DNA of 64,000 nt from CBDCCV01 sp965215025 (GTDB lineage Bacteria; Bacteroidota; Rhodothermia; Rhodothermales; Salinibacteraceae). The position numbers and the translations under genes are program-made. The stretch covers positions 2,170,001 to 2,234,000 of the forward strand of contig CBDCCV010000001.1 in the NCBI GenBank assembly GCA_965215025.1, given 5' to 3'. Positions 26,006-34,973 of this stretch are shown one piece after another; the stretch's first letter is position 1, and each line of letters opens with the position of its first letter. The notes below the pieces were generated by a model that was given only the letters and a program-made list of their open reading frames with translations, had not been told where the DNA came from and did no database searches.

Positions 26006-26030
26006 AAACGCGCACGGCGTGCGTTTCTTT
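26006..26030 (+). terminator. Likely terminator
   Basis: AAAC-GC-GCAC pairs with GTGC-GTTT across a 3-nt loop, with a two-base bulge, and is followed by CTTTCCT. It starts 17 bp after the stop of the DUF1440-like gene. Confidence 0.5.
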
Positions 26031-26063
26031 CCTATGTGGATTCACGAGAGTTCGTGAACCCAA

Positions 26064-26130
26064 GACGACCGATGATGGACGGATGACGACGGCCTTTGCT
26101 ACGAAAGCGTCGTCCTTCGTCTATCGTCGG
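26064..26130. repeat. Inverted heptamer array
   Basis: The left arm is GACGACC, GATGATG, GACGGAT, GACGACG (26064-26091). The right arm is CGTCGTC, CTTCGTC, TATCGTC (26108-26128). The arms are roughly complementary and separated by 16 bp, so the transcript could fold into a hairpin. Confidence 0.75.
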
Positions 26131-26331
26131 CCAGCTAACGTACTTTCGCCGGCCTACATAGACAGGCTGGTCCAGGAGGGGAGGCGCTTGAGCTGACGGG
26201 CCGCTGAGCCGGAAGTGGCTTTTTGTAGAGCATCTGGAAAACGAAGGGGCGCCGCTCTTGAAGAAGCCGGCACCCGTTTGTAATTCAGGAGGCGCGCTTT
26301 TTTCTCCCCCTGTCCTCCAAGCCGCCCCGCT

Positions 26332-29049
26332 ATGCCGGACGTTCTACGGATTCGTCGTGCCGCTTTGCTTCCCGCTTTGGCCGTCTTAGGGATGGCGCTC
26401 ATCGCCGCGCCGCCGGCCTCTGCCCAAAGCGGCGGCGCAGAAGGCGTAGACCTCACCCCGGCGCGCTTCGCCTTCTCGCCTGGCTTGGCGTACGACGCGG
26501 CCATCCCGTCGCCGGCCGAGCACCTGGGCTACGAACTCGGCACGGCGTTCACGCTCTACGCGCACGTCGCCGGCTACCTCGAGGCGCTGGCCGAGGCGTC
26601 CGAGCGCGTGACGATGCAGCCCTACGGCGAGACGTTCGAAGGGCGCCCGCTCTACGTCCTCGTCGTCACCGCGCCCGAGAACCACGCGCGCATCGAGGCC
26701 ATCAAGGCCGCGAGCCGCCGCCTGGCCGATCCGGACGCCCTCGCCGAGGAAGAGCGCGAGCGGCTTCTGCGCGATCAGCCCGTCGTCACCTCGTTCAGCT
26801 TCAACATCCACGGGAACGAGGCGTCCTCGACGGAGGCGGCCATGCAGCTGGCCTACCGCCTCGCCGCCGCCACCGATGCCGAGACGGAAAGGCTCCTGCG
26901 CCAGAGCGTCGTGGTCATGTACCCGTGCGTCAACCCCGACGGGCGCGACCGCTACGTCTACTGGTACAAATCGGTGCGCCGCGCCGAGGTGGCCACGTTC
27001 CCGCACGACCTGGCCCACGACGCGCCCTGGCCCGGCGGGCGCACCAACCACTACCTCTTCGACCTCAACCGCGACTGGGTCTGGGGCACGCAGCCCGAGA
27101 TGCGCAGCCTCACCGCCGTCTATCAGGAGTGGATGCCCCAGGTCCACGCCGATTACCACGAGCAGGGCTACAACGACAACTACTTCACCATGCCTGGCAC
27201 CACGCCGCGCAACCTGCTCCTGCCCGGCGGCTACGAGGCGCTCACCGACACCTTCGGCCGCGCCAACATCCGCGCCTTCGACGAGGTGCAGATCGGCTAC
27301 GCCACGCGCGAGGCGTTCGACTTCTTCTACCCGAGCTACGGCTCGTCGTACCCGAGCGTGATGGGCGGCATTGGGATGCTTACCGAGCAGGGCGGCATCG
27401 GCGCCGGGCGCGCCGTCGAGACGGACGACGGCTACGTCCTCACGCTGCGCCAGCGCATCTTCGACCACTACACCACGGCGCTCGCCACGATCCGCACGGC
27501 GGTGCGCCGCCGCGCCGAGTTGATGCGTTACTTCCACGACGCTCACGCCGAGGCCACCAACACCGCCGAGGAAGCCGCCTACCTCTTCCCCGACGACGGC
27601 GGCGCGGGCTACCTCTACGACGTCCTGGCGATGCTGAGGCGCCACGGCGTCCGCGTCGAGCGCGTCACAGAGGACTTTGAGATCGAGGCGCGCAGCTACC
27701 GCGACGGCTCCTCCGAGGAGCGCGCGTTCGAGGCCGGCGCCTTCGTCGTCCGCGCCGGCGGGCCGCGCCACCTCTTCGTCAACTCCGTCATGCAGCAGCA
27801 GATGCAGATCGAGGACTCGGTGATGTACGACATGTCCTCGTGGGCCGCCCCGCTGGCCTACAACCTCGACGCCTACGCCACGCGCCGGGCGCCGCGCATC
27901 GCCACCGAGCCGGTCGCCGAGGCGCCGGCCTGGCCCGCCGGCGTCACGAACGCCGACGCCCGCTACGCCTACGTGATCGAGTGGCAGCAGCGCCACGCGC
28001 CGCGCGCGCTTGCCCTGCTCTGGCAGAAGGGCTACCGCGTCCGCACCGCCGCCGAGCCGTTTTCGGATGGCGAGCGTGCGTTCGGGCGCGGCACGCTCGT
28101 CGTCCTCTTAGGCCGGAACCAGGAGAAGGCGGGCGAGGCGGCCCAGGACATGCGCGCCATTGCCGACTCGGTCCAGGTGCGCATCGTGGGCATGGACACG
28201 GGGCGGATGGCCGAGGGAATGGACCTCGCCTCGCGCGACAGCCGCCCGCTCAAGAAGCCGCGCGTGGCGCTCATGGTGGACGCGCCGTTCTCGGCCTACA
28301 CGAGCGGGCAGCTCTGGCACCTCTTCGACCAGGAGACGCGCTTTCCGATTGAGCGCATCCGCGCCTCGATGGTCGAGGAGCTGGCGCCGCCCGGCGCCTA
28401 CGGCAGCCGCTACGGCCGCGCCCGCCTTCAGGACTTCGACGTCGTGGTCCTGCCCGGCGTGTGGGGCAGTCTGGAGGCCGCCTTCGACAGCAGCGCCATC
28501 GCCGCGCTCAGACGCTGGGTCGAGGCCGGCGGCACGCTCGTCGCCACCGAGAACAGCGCCCGCTTCCTCACCAAAGGCGAGTCCGGCTTTACCGACGTGG
28601 CCCTCGCAGAAGCGGAGGCCGACGAAGACGCCGAGGCCGACTCCACGCTCAAGCCCTCGTACTACACCCGCTTCGAGGCGCGCGAGGACTCCTCGGGCCT
28701 GAAGCGCATCGCCGGCGCGGCGTTCAACGGCCGGCTCGACGCCTCGCACCCGCTGGCCTTCGGGCTGCCGGAGCGCGTCTACAGCATGAAGCTCAGCGAG
28801 GAAGCGCTCCGCCCCTCCGATGATCTCCAAACCGTGGGGTACTACCCGCAGGACGCCGCCCGCGTGCTGGCCTCCGGGTACGCCTCGCAGGAGAACATAA
28901 GGGCGCTGGCGGGGATGGCCTTCGCCGCCGTCCGCCCGATGGGCGCCGGGCGCGTCGTCTTCCTCGTGGACAACACGCAGTACCGCGCGTTCTGGCGCGG
29001 CCCCTCGCGCCTGATGCAGAACGCCGTGATGCTCGTCCCCAGCATGTAG
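26332..29049 (+). CDS. Secreted M14-family zinc carboxypeptidase
   Basis: The protein has 905 residues. The signal peptide ends near APPASAQ. The M14 domain follows: ligands in SFNIHGNEASS (about residues 158-166), VVVMYPCVNPDGRDRYVYW, the third ligand in QVHADYHEQGY (about 269), and the catalytic Glu in LTEQGGIGAG. The C-terminal 400 residues (EFEIEARSYRDG onward, ending in a glutamine-amidotransferase-like VVVLPGVWGSL segment) occur in other large Bacteroidota M14 proteins. It probably degrades peptides outside the cytoplasm. Confidence 0.85.
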   Translation: MPDVLRIRRAALLPALAVLGMALIAAPPASAQSGGAEGVDLTPARFAFSPGLAYDAAIPSPAEHLGYELGTAFTLYAHVAGYLEALAEASERVTMQPYGETFEGRPLYVLVVTAPENHARIEAIKAASRRLADPDALAEEERERLLRDQPVVTSFSFNIHGNEASSTEAAMQLAYRLAAATDAETERLLRQSVVVMYPCVNPDGRDRYVYWYKSVRRAEVATFPHDLAHDAPWPGGRTNHYLFDLNRDWVWGTQPEMRSLTAVYQEWMPQVHADYHEQGYNDNYFTMPGTTPRNLLLPGGYEALTDTFGRANIRAFDEVQIGYATREAFDFFYPSYGSSYPSVMGGIGMLTEQGGIGAGRAVETDDGYVLTLRQRIFDHYTTALATIRTAVRRRAELMRYFHDAHAEATNTAEEAAYLFPDDGGAGYLYDVLAMLRRHGVRVERVTEDFEIEARSYRDGSSEERAFEAGAFVVRAGGPRHLFVNSVMQQQMQIEDSVMYDMSSWAAPLAYNLDAYATRRAPRIATEPVAEAPAWPAGVTNADARYAYVIEWQQRHAPRALALLWQKGYRVRTAAEPFSDGERAFGRGTLVVLLGRNQEKAGEAAQDMRAIADSVQVRIVGMDTGRMAEGMDLASRDSRPLKKPRVALMVDAPFSAYTSGQLWHLFDQETRFPIERIRASMVEELAPPGAYGSRYGRARLQDFDVVVLPGVWGSLEAAFDSSAIAALRRWVEAGGTLVATENSARFLTKGESGFTDVALAEAEADEDAEADSTLKPSYYTRFEAREDSSGLKRIAGAAFNGRLDASHPLAFGLPERVYSMKLSEEALRPSDDLQTVGYYPQDAARVLASGYASQENIRALAGMAFAAVRPMGAGRVVFLVDNTQYRAFWRGPSRLMQNAVMLVPSM

Positions 29050-29082
29050 CGTTTGGCGTTGAACGTTCTAACGCCTAAGCGC
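29048..29082. repeat. Heptamer run (AACGTTC class)
   Basis: AGCGTTT, GGCGTTG, AACGTTC, TAACGCC and TAAGCGC follow from the stop codon of the M14 gene. The units resemble those at 56328-56383. Confidence 0.6.
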
Positions 29083-29156
29083 GCGGGCGGAATCATGTCG
29101 GGGAAGCGCGGCGTTGGCACGGCGCACGTTCCTCTTCAACAAACGCCGCCCCCGCC

Positions 29157-29459
29157 GTGACGAAAGCGGACATCGTAGACCGGATCGCCTCGGGCACGGG
29201 CCTGACGAAGATCGAGACGGAGGCCGTCGTGGACGGGTTCATGACCACGGTGATCCAGGCGCTCCAAGAGGGCGAGCGCATCGAGCTGCGCGGCTTCGGC
29301 TCGTTCGAGGTCGTGCGCCGCGCGCCGCGCACGGCCCGCAACCCGCGCACGAACGAGGAGATCCGCGTGGCCGCGCGCTACATGCCCGTGTTCAACGTCT
29401 CCCCAGACGTGCGCGAGAGCGTCAACGACGCCGTCACCACCCTCCGCGGCGCGCCCTGA
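29157..29459 (+). CDS. HU/IHF-family DNA-binding protein
   Basis: The 100-residue protein shows the family signature from start to end: MTKADIVDRIASGTGLTK, GERIELRGFGSFEVVRRAPR, ARNPRTNEEI and VAARYMPVFNVSPDV. The GFGSF motif and the NPRT arm (normally NP with an intercalating Pro) indicate DNA bending. It starts with GTG. IHF-like rather than HU-like features (GFGSFEVR-type core) are seen but alpha/beta identity cannot be decided. Confidence 0.9.
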   Translation: MTKADIVDRIASGTGLTKIETEAVVDGFMTTVIQALQEGERIELRGFGSFEVVRRAPRTARNPRTNEEIRVAARYMPVFNVSPDVRESVNDAVTTLRGAP

Positions 29460-29532
29460 CCGAAGGGAGGAAGTGCTCCTGGGGTGCGCCCTGAGCGCCG
29501 TTCCGTTCTGCACCACCGCTTCCCGTTTCCGC

Positions 29533-30696
29533 ATGGCCTCGGCCCCTTCCCAAATCTGCCCTTCCTGCGGCGCTCGCCTCCCGGCCGGCGCCGAGGTGTG
29601 CGACCTGTGCGGCACCGAGGTAGCCGCCGCTCCGGAAAAAGCACTTCAAGACGCCGCCTCTGCAAAAGAGCAGAAAAAAGAGGCCGCAGCAGGTGAGGGC
29701 GTGTTCTGCAACGAGTGCGGATGGCGCAACCCGCCCGGCGCCAAGTATTGCAGCCAGTGCGGCGCGCGGCTGCAAAGCGCACGGGCCGCCCGCCCCGCCC
29801 CGCCGCCGAGCGCCGCCGCCCGCAGCCAGCACGTAGACGCGGATGGGGACGCGCGCCCCGAAGCGCCGACCCCGTCCACAGACGCAGGCGCCGCCAAGCA
29901 GATGGGCCTGCTCGTTGGCGCAGCCGTCCTAGCCGTGGCCGCCCTTTTCGTCATCACCACGCTGAGCGAGGGCGCTGGCTCCGACGCCTCGCCCGGCGAG
30001 GAACAGGCTGCCGCCACGGAGGGCGCCCCCAACGCCGCCCCAGGAAACGCCCCCGCCGCCGCCGCTCCGTCCACGCCGCGCGAACTCATCGCCGCCGTTA
30101 AGGCCGCGCCCTTGCCGGAAGCCATCGCCGCCCCGGCCGACTCGCTCCAGGCCGTCGTCGCGCGCGCCAAGGGCGAGGGCCGGGTCGAGGCGCAGCGCCG
30201 CCTGGCCGACCTGTACGTCGGCGCGGGGGCGATAGGCCGCGCCGCCATCGCGCAGCGCGAGATCGCCGAGGCCACGGGCCAGCCCGAGGACTGGGAGCGC
30301 GCCGCCAGCCGGCTCTACGACTGGATGGCCGCCGCCGAGGGCGAGCCGCGCTTCGTCATCGCCGACCTCACGGCCGAGGCCTACGAGCGCGTCGTGGCCG
30401 AGCGGCCCGATGACCTCGGCCTGCGCACGAACATGGCCATGGCGTACCTGGCCTCGCGCGCGAACCCCATGCGCGGCATCGAGGAGGTCAAAGGCGTGCT
30501 CGAAGAAGACCCTGACCACGTGCAGGCGCTCTTCGTCTACGGCTACGCCCTGGCGCAGATCGGGCGCACGGACCAGGCCATCGCGCAGTTCGAGCGCGCC
30601 CGCACCGCCGCCGGCGACGGCTCCCCGCGCGCCGAGCAGGCCACGCAGATCATCGAGACGCTGCGCCAGGCCGGCTCCTCCCCCGGCAGCGGATAG
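29533..30696 (+). CDS. Double zinc-ribbon, single-span, TPR protein
   Basis: The protein has 387 residues. The first 80 hold two zinc ribbons: CPSCGARLPAGAEVCDLCG and CNECGWRNPPGAKYCSQCG, each with two CxxC knuckles. A Pro/Ala-rich linker leads to one membrane span (GLLVGAAVLAVAALFVIT, near 120). After a second low-complexity linker come TPR-like helices (YERVVAERPDDLGLRTNMAM, PDHVQALFVYGYALAQIGRT). I infer an envelope protein with cytoplasmic zinc ribbons and a periplasmic TPR domain; partners are unknown. Confidence 0.68.
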   Translation: MASAPSQICPSCGARLPAGAEVCDLCGTEVAAAPEKALQDAASAKEQKKEAAAGEGVFCNECGWRNPPGAKYCSQCGARLQSARAARPAPPPSAAARSQHVDADGDARPEAPTPSTDAGAAKQMGLLVGAAVLAVAALFVITTLSEGAGSDASPGEEQAAATEGAPNAAPGNAPAAAAPSTPRELIAAVKAAPLPEAIAAPADSLQAVVARAKGEGRVEAQRRLADLYVGAGAIGRAAIAQREIAEATGQPEDWERAASRLYDWMAAAEGEPRFVIADLTAEAYERVVAERPDDLGLRTNMAMAYLASRANPMRGIEEVKGVLEEDPDHVQALFVYGYALAQIGRTDQAIAQFERARTAAGDGSPRAEQATQIIETLRQAGSSPGSG

Positions 30697-30809
30697 CGCG
30701 CCGTCCGGCGGTGGTAGCTGAGGCGGCATCTTTCGCTTGCGCGGTGCTCCTCGCTATATTGCCACCGTGTTGCCCAGTGTGAACCCGAACCCCAGTAGCT
30801 TTGGTTGCC

Positions 30810-31451
30810 ATGAGCAAAGGCCTCACCACAGCACTCATGCTCTTCGCCCTTATTGATGCGCCCGTTCAGGCGCAGTCCAGCGCGCAGACACAAGGTGGCG
30901 CCGAGGTGGAAATCACGTTGGCTTACGAAGAGCAGCAGCAGGTGCGCGAGCAGGTGCAGCGGTTCCTGTCTCAGTACGACCTCAGGCCGTGGATTTTCAC
31001 GCGGAAGATCCGAGTGGCCGGAGGGATTCCCCACAGCCATCCGGTGCTGACGCTCACGACGCAGCCGGAGTATCTGGCGAGTGACGAGCGCCAGCTCATG
31101 ACCTTCATCCACGAGCAGTTGCACTGGTTCGAGGAAGCCGAGGCGAACCAAGCCGCCGTTGACCGAGCGATAGAAGACCTCAAAAAACGCTATCTTGACG
31201 CTCCGGGCGAGAGCGGAAGAAAGCGGTACGGCCAGTACAACCATCTGATCGTGTGCTGGCTGGCGTTGGACGCCATGACGGAGCTTATAGGCGAAGAGCA
31301 AGCGCGGCAGCTTCAGTCCACGCAGGATCACTACGAGTGGGTTTACGAGCAAGTGCTCCAGGACACCGAAGAGATCGGCGCCGTACTGGCGAAGCACGGC
31401 CTGGTTATCACCCCCGAGGAGGGCTTGGTGGTTGAGACAAGTCAAGAATAA
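30810..31451 (+). CDS. Exported HExxH protein, putative metallopeptidase
   Basis: The 213-residue protein has a short signal peptide (TTALMLFALIDAPVQAQ). Near residue 93, MTFIHEQLHWFEE holds HEQLH, an HExxH zinc motif, with Glu residues downstream that could give the third ligand. The remainder is helical. No named family comes to mind. Codon use is visibly less GC-rich than in neighbours. A TATATT at 30755 with TTTCGC 18 bp upstream could be its promoter. Confidence 0.55.
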   Translation: MSKGLTTALMLFALIDAPVQAQSSAQTQGGAEVEITLAYEEQQQVREQVQRFLSQYDLRPWIFTRKIRVAGGIPHSHPVLTLTTQPEYLASDERQLMTFIHEQLHWFEEAEANQAAVDRAIEDLKKRYLDAPGESGRKRYGQYNHLIVCWLALDAMTELIGEEQARQLQSTQDHYEWVYEQVLQDTEEIGAVLAKHGLVITPEEGLVVETSQE

Positions 31452-31471
31452 ATGCTAACAAGTCGCCTCTG

Positions 31472-32137
31472 ATGAACCGCTTGCTCAAGCAAATCGACAA
31501 AGACCGCGTGGCTACGGCGGTGCTCGAGGCCGAGGGGCGCACCTCGGGCGAGATCGTGCCGTACGTCGTGGCGCGCAGCGGCTCCTACGACGGTGCCGTG
31601 TGGCGCGGCGCGGCGCTCGTGGCCGTGGCGCTCATCTTTGCCACGCTCCTCGTCTACCGCTTCTACGAAGGCTGGGGCCTGGGCTGGCTGCACGCGGGGT
31701 GGGGGATGGCGCTCGTGGCCCTCGGCGGCGGCACGGCGGGCGCCCTCGTGGCCGCGTACGTGGCGCCGGTCACGCGCTGGCTCGCCGGCACCGAGCGCAT
31801 CGACCGTGCCGTGCACCGCCGCGCCCTTCAGGCCTTCGTCGAGGAAGAGGTCTTCGCCACGCGCGAGCGCACGGGCATCCTCATCTTCGTCTCCCTCTTC
31901 GAGCGCCGCATCGAGGTCATGGGCGACGCCGGCATCAACCGCAAGGTCACGCCGGAAGATTGGATTCACGTCGTCGAGCGCATCCGCGACGGGATCAAAA
32001 GCGGGCGCGTCACCGAGGGCTTGGTCGAAGCCATCGCCCTGTGCGGCGCGCTTCTCGAACGCAAGGACGTAGAGATCCGCCCCGACGACACGGACGAACT
32101 CTCCAACAAGCTCCGCATCCGCCCCGGCGACGCGTGA
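31472..32137 (+). CDS. TPM-domain membrane protein
   Basis: The protein has 221 residues. An initial motif (EAEGRTSGEIVPYVVARSGS) matches the start of TPM domains; two membrane spans lie near residues 47-65 and 74-97. The C-terminal half (AVHRRALQAFVEEEVFATRE, TGILIFVSLFERRIEVMGD, GLVEAIALCGALLERK) completes the TPM fold. Relatives are often described as TPM phosphatase-like. The stop codon overlaps the GTG start of the next gene (GTGA), which implies translational coupling. Confidence 0.75.
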   Translation: MNRLLKQIDKDRVATAVLEAEGRTSGEIVPYVVARSGSYDGAVWRGAALVAVALIFATLLVYRFYEGWGLGWLHAGWGMALVALGGGTAGALVAAYVAPVTRWLAGTERIDRAVHRRALQAFVEEEVFATRERTGILIFVSLFERRIEVMGDAGINRKVTPEDWIHVVERIRDGIKSGRVTEGLVEAIALCGALLERKDVEIRPDDTDELSNKLRIRPGDA

Positions 32138-32973
32138 CGCAGCCCTCGGCACAGCCCGGCAGGCTGGTCTCGGCCGCGTGGGCGGCAGGGCAGATGGCCG
32201 GCGGCCACGCGCGCCTCATCGAGGTCGGCGAAGACGCGCCCTCGCCCTGCCCGTCCGGCAGCGCCCGGCTCAGCCCTGAGCGCGATCTCTGGGACGAAAG
32301 GCGCGGCGACTTCCTCGCGCCCAACGCTTTTGCCGCGCTGTGCACGCAGATCGGCGTCGCGCCCGGCAGCACCGCAGTCATCTTTGCCGATGCGGGCGAC
32401 GGCCGGGCCGCGAGCCAGGCGTGCTGGACCTTCTGCCACCTCGGCCACGCCCGCAGCTTCGTGCTGGACGGCGGATGGGCCGCCTGGAACGCTGAGACGC
32501 ATCCGCTTAGCCCCGCCCCTCCTGTAGAAAGGAAAAAGCGCCCGCCGCCCAGCCGTGATGCCTCGGTGCGGGCGGGGCGCCGGGACGTGGCGGCGCATCT
32601 GAGCGCCGGGCGCCCGCTCCTCGACGTGCGCACGCCGGCCGAGTTTTCCGGCGTCCTCACCGACGCGCCCGACAAGCCGCAGGTGGGCATCCGCCGGGGC
32701 GGCCATGTGCCCGGCGCGCTGAGCGTCCCCTGGAACCGCGCGCGCGTCGTCACCGGCGCCTCGTTTGCCGGCCGGGACGCGCTGCGCGCCCTCTACCAGG
32801 ACGAGCACGGCCTGCGCCCCGGCGACGAACTCATCGTGTACAGCCGCATGGCGCAGCGCGCCTGTTACACCTGGCTCGTGCTCACGAGCGTCCTCGGCTT
32901 CGAGCGCGTGCGCGTCTACGATGGCGGATGGGCCGAGTGGGGCAACCTCGTCGGCGTGCCCGTCGCACGCTGA
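32134..32973 (+). CDS. Two-domain rhodanese/sulfurtransferase with a substituted active-site Cys
   Basis: The 279-residue protein has two rhodanese-like halves: PGSTAVIFADAGDGRAASQA ending DGGWAAWN, and PLLDVRTPAEFSG...GHVPGALSVPW ending VYDGGWAEWGN. In the second half the catalytic loop reads IVYSRMAQRACYTW, where active relatives have Cys at the Ser position (Ser237). A Cys six residues later (C244) is unlikely to substitute. The N-terminal loop has ADAGDG, also without Cys. The enzyme may be inactive as a sulfurtransferase, or bind another anion. The GTG start overlaps the TPM gene. Confidence 0.72.
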   Translation: MTQPSAQPGRLVSAAWAAGQMAGGHARLIEVGEDAPSPCPSGSARLSPERDLWDERRGDFLAPNAFAALCTQIGVAPGSTAVIFADAGDGRAASQACWTFCHLGHARSFVLDGGWAAWNAETHPLSPAPPVERKKRPPPSRDASVRAGRRDVAAHLSAGRPLLDVRTPAEFSGVLTDAPDKPQVGIRRGGHVPGALSVPWNRARVVTGASFAGRDALRALYQDEHGLRPGDELIVYSRMAQRACYTWLVLTSVLGFERVRVYDGGWAEWGNLVGVPVAR

Positions 32974-33015
32974 CCGGCGGGGCGCCTCGCGGAAGTTAAT
33001 GCGGAGAAGACCACC

Positions 33016-33056
33016 CCGCCCACACGCCCGGACTCCCAACCACCCACCCGCACCCG
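33016..33056 (+). repeat. C-rich heptamer-like leader of moeA
   Basis: CCGCCCA, CACGCCC, GGACTCC, CAACCAC, CCACCCG and CACCCG run up to the ATG at 33057. Unit similarity is loose, so periodicity here is weaker than in the other arrays. Confidence 0.35.
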
Positions 33057-34268
33057 ATGGACACCTTCATCCCCTTCGAGAAAGCGCGGCGGATCGTTCT
33101 CGAACGCGCCCGGCCTACCGGCACCGAGCGCGTCGCTTACGACGAAGCCCTCGGCCGCACGCTCGCCGAGCCGATCACGAGCCGCGACGCTATTCCGCCT
33201 TTTGACAACTCGGCGATGGACGGCTTCGCCGTGCGCTTCGAGGACGTGCAAGGCGTGCCGGCTCGTCTAAAAATCACCGCCGACATCCCAGCCGGCACGG
33301 CGCCCACGGCGCCCGTTGCAGAGGGTGCCTGCGCGCGCATCATGACGGGCGCCCCCGTGCCCCGAGGCGCCGACACCGTCGTGCAGGTGGAGTGGACCGA
33401 AAGCGCTGGCGACGGGCGCGTGCAGATCAACCGCGCACCGAAAAAAGGCGCCAACATCCGCCGCGCGGGGGAGGACGTGCCCGTTGGGCAGGAGATGATC
33501 GGCGCCGGCGCGCTCGTCACGCCGCCGGTTATCGGCATGATGGCGACGCTTGGGTACGCCGAGGTCGAGGTTAGCGCCGCGCCGCGTGTGGCCGTCGTTG
33601 CCACCGGCGATGAGCTTGTCGAGGTGGCCGAAGCGCTCGGGCCGGGGCAGATCCGCAACGCGAACGGGCCGGCGCTGGCCGCGCAGGTGCGCTCCGCCGG
33701 CGGCGCGGTGCTCGGCCCCTTCGTGGCGGGCGATGACAAAAAAGACATCCGCCGCGTCCTCGAAGTTGCGCGCGCCGCCGATGTCCTGCTCATCTCCGGC
33801 GGCGTCTCGGTGGGCGACTACGACTTCGTCAAAGACGTGCTCGATGCGATGGGTATGGAGCTTCTTTTCTGGAAGGTGCGGCAGCGGCCCGGCAAGCCGC
33901 TCGCCTTCGGGTTGCTGGAAGAAAAGCTCGTCTTCGGGCTGCCAGGCAACCCCGTCTCCTCGGCCATGTGCTTTGAGGCCTACGTGCGTCCGGCGCTCGC
34001 CCGGATGCTCCGCTGCGCCGAGGTGGAGCGTCCGCGCCTCCGCGCCACGCTGGCCGAGGGGATGCGCTCCAAAGGCAACCTGCATCACTTCACGCGCGGC
34101 ATCGCCGAGGTAGACGGCGAGGGGCGCCTCACCGCGCGCTCCACCGGCGCGCAGGGGTCGCACCTGTACTCCTCGGTGGTGGCGGCCAACTGCATCGTAC
34201 ACCTGCCCGAGGGCCTCGCCGACCCGGAGGCCGGCACGCCTGTCGAGATCGAGTGGCTGCGGTGGTAG
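33057..34268 (+). CDS. moeA: Molybdopterin molybdenumtransferase MoeA
   Basis: The protein has 403 residues, the family norm. Typical motifs are PPFDNSAMDGFAVRF (residues about 42-57), IMTGAPVPRGADTVVQVE, VATGDELVE, IRNANGPAL and LISGGVSVGDYDFVKDVL. It ends with FGLPGNPVSSAMCFEAYVRP and a beta-rich C-terminal domain. MoeA inserts molybdate into adenylylated molybdopterin. It is convergent with the molybdenum cofactor genes on the other strand. Confidence 0.95.
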   Translation: MDTFIPFEKARRIVLERARPTGTERVAYDEALGRTLAEPITSRDAIPPFDNSAMDGFAVRFEDVQGVPARLKITADIPAGTAPTAPVAEGACARIMTGAPVPRGADTVVQVEWTESAGDGRVQINRAPKKGANIRRAGEDVPVGQEMIGAGALVTPPVIGMMATLGYAEVEVSAAPRVAVVATGDELVEVAEALGPGQIRNANGPALAAQVRSAGGAVLGPFVAGDDKKDIRRVLEVARAADVLLISGGVSVGDYDFVKDVLDAMGMELLFWKVRQRPGKPLAFGLLEEKLVFGLPGNPVSSAMCFEAYVRPALARMLRCAEVERPRLRATLAEGMRSKGNLHHFTRGIAEVDGEGRLTARSTGAQGSHLYSSVVAANCIVHLPEGLADPEAGTPVEIEWLRW

Positions 34269-34269
34269 A

Positions 34270-34345
34270 GGTTAGGTGTGGGAGGGGAGTGCCTTGATCC
34301 TGCGTTCTGCCACACTTCCACACGTCCATACTTTCGTACCTAACC
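34270..34345. repeat. Heptamer array with terminal inverted repeat between convergent genes
   Basis: GGTTAGGT at 34270 pairs perfectly with ACCTAACC at 34338-34345. Between them CCACACT, TCCACAC, GTCCATA, CTTTCGT and ACCTAAC follow with a 7-bp period (34310-34344). It begins directly after the moeA stop and overlaps the stop of the minus-strand gene. Confidence 0.75.
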
Positions 34346-34879
34346 CGTCACCTCAATGTCGAGCGGGCACGGCGAGGCGGGCATGATGCAGCCGACGGTG
34401 CGCGCGCCACGGCGGAGCACCACGGGCTGGTCCCACGCCGCGCACGCGAAGCCGAGCGGCGCCTTAAACAGCTCGGCCACGAGGCGCAGGCGGTAGGCGT
34501 CGAGCCAGACGTAGCGCCACGGCTCCCCCCGCCGCGCCCGGAAGCGGATGCCGGCCACCTCCTCCGCCTTCACGCGCAAGGCCGGCGTCGCGGGCAGATG
34601 CCCGACCAGCCGTCCCTCGCACACCGCCGCTTCCTGCGCCTCATGCAGCCGCGCGCGCGCCTCGTCCTGGCTGCGCCGGGGGGTGCGGCCCGCTTGCCGT
34701 TCCAGACGCTCGGCAAGCGCCCGCGCCGACCCTTGCACGAAGTGGCGGTTGAAGAGGATGTAGCGGTCCGAGACGAGCGGCCCCTTTTCCGTCACCGTGC
34801 CGCCGTACGTGCCCTTGACACGCAGGCCGAGGGCTTCGAGCGGACGAAAATCTTTTTTGCGAACGGAAAGCGTAGCCAC
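34340..34879 (-). CDS. Hypothetical protein
   Basis: The 179-residue protein starts MATLSVRKKDFRPLEALGLR. It is basic, with a central helix (RTPRRSQDEARARLHEAQEA) and a C-terminal region containing VVLRRGARTVGCIMPASPCP, with two Cys. I do not recognise a family. It lies 94 bp downstream of mobA on the same strand, so it may belong to the molybdenum cofactor transcript. Confidence 0.45.
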   Translation of the reverse strand: MATLSVRKKDFRPLEALGLRVKGTYGGTVTEKGPLVSDRYILFNRHFVQGSARALAERLERQAGRTPRRSQDEARARLHEAQEAAVCEGRLVGHLPATPALRVKAEEVAGIRFRARRGEPWRYVWLDAYRLRLVAELFKAPLGFACAAWDQPVVLRRGARTVGCIMPASPCPLDIEVTG

Positions 34880-34973
34880 GGCAAGCGATGCTGTACAGAT
34901 ACGGGGGCAGAAGCACGAGCAATCTCGTCAGCATGTGTGACACGTGTGCGTCAGCGTGTTTCGTGGAGAAGCG

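Larger units (their letters stand above)
25989..26331. other. Intergenic region with terminator-like and heptamer hairpins
   Basis: This 343-bp gap has no convincing gene. It contains a terminator-like hairpin (26006-26030), a 7-bp stem TTCACGA-GAGT-TCGTGAA (26041-26058), an inverted heptamer array (26064-26130) and then a stretch up to the carboxypeptidase ATG. AGGAGG stands about 40 bp before that ATG, too far to be its ribosome site. Confidence 0.6.
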
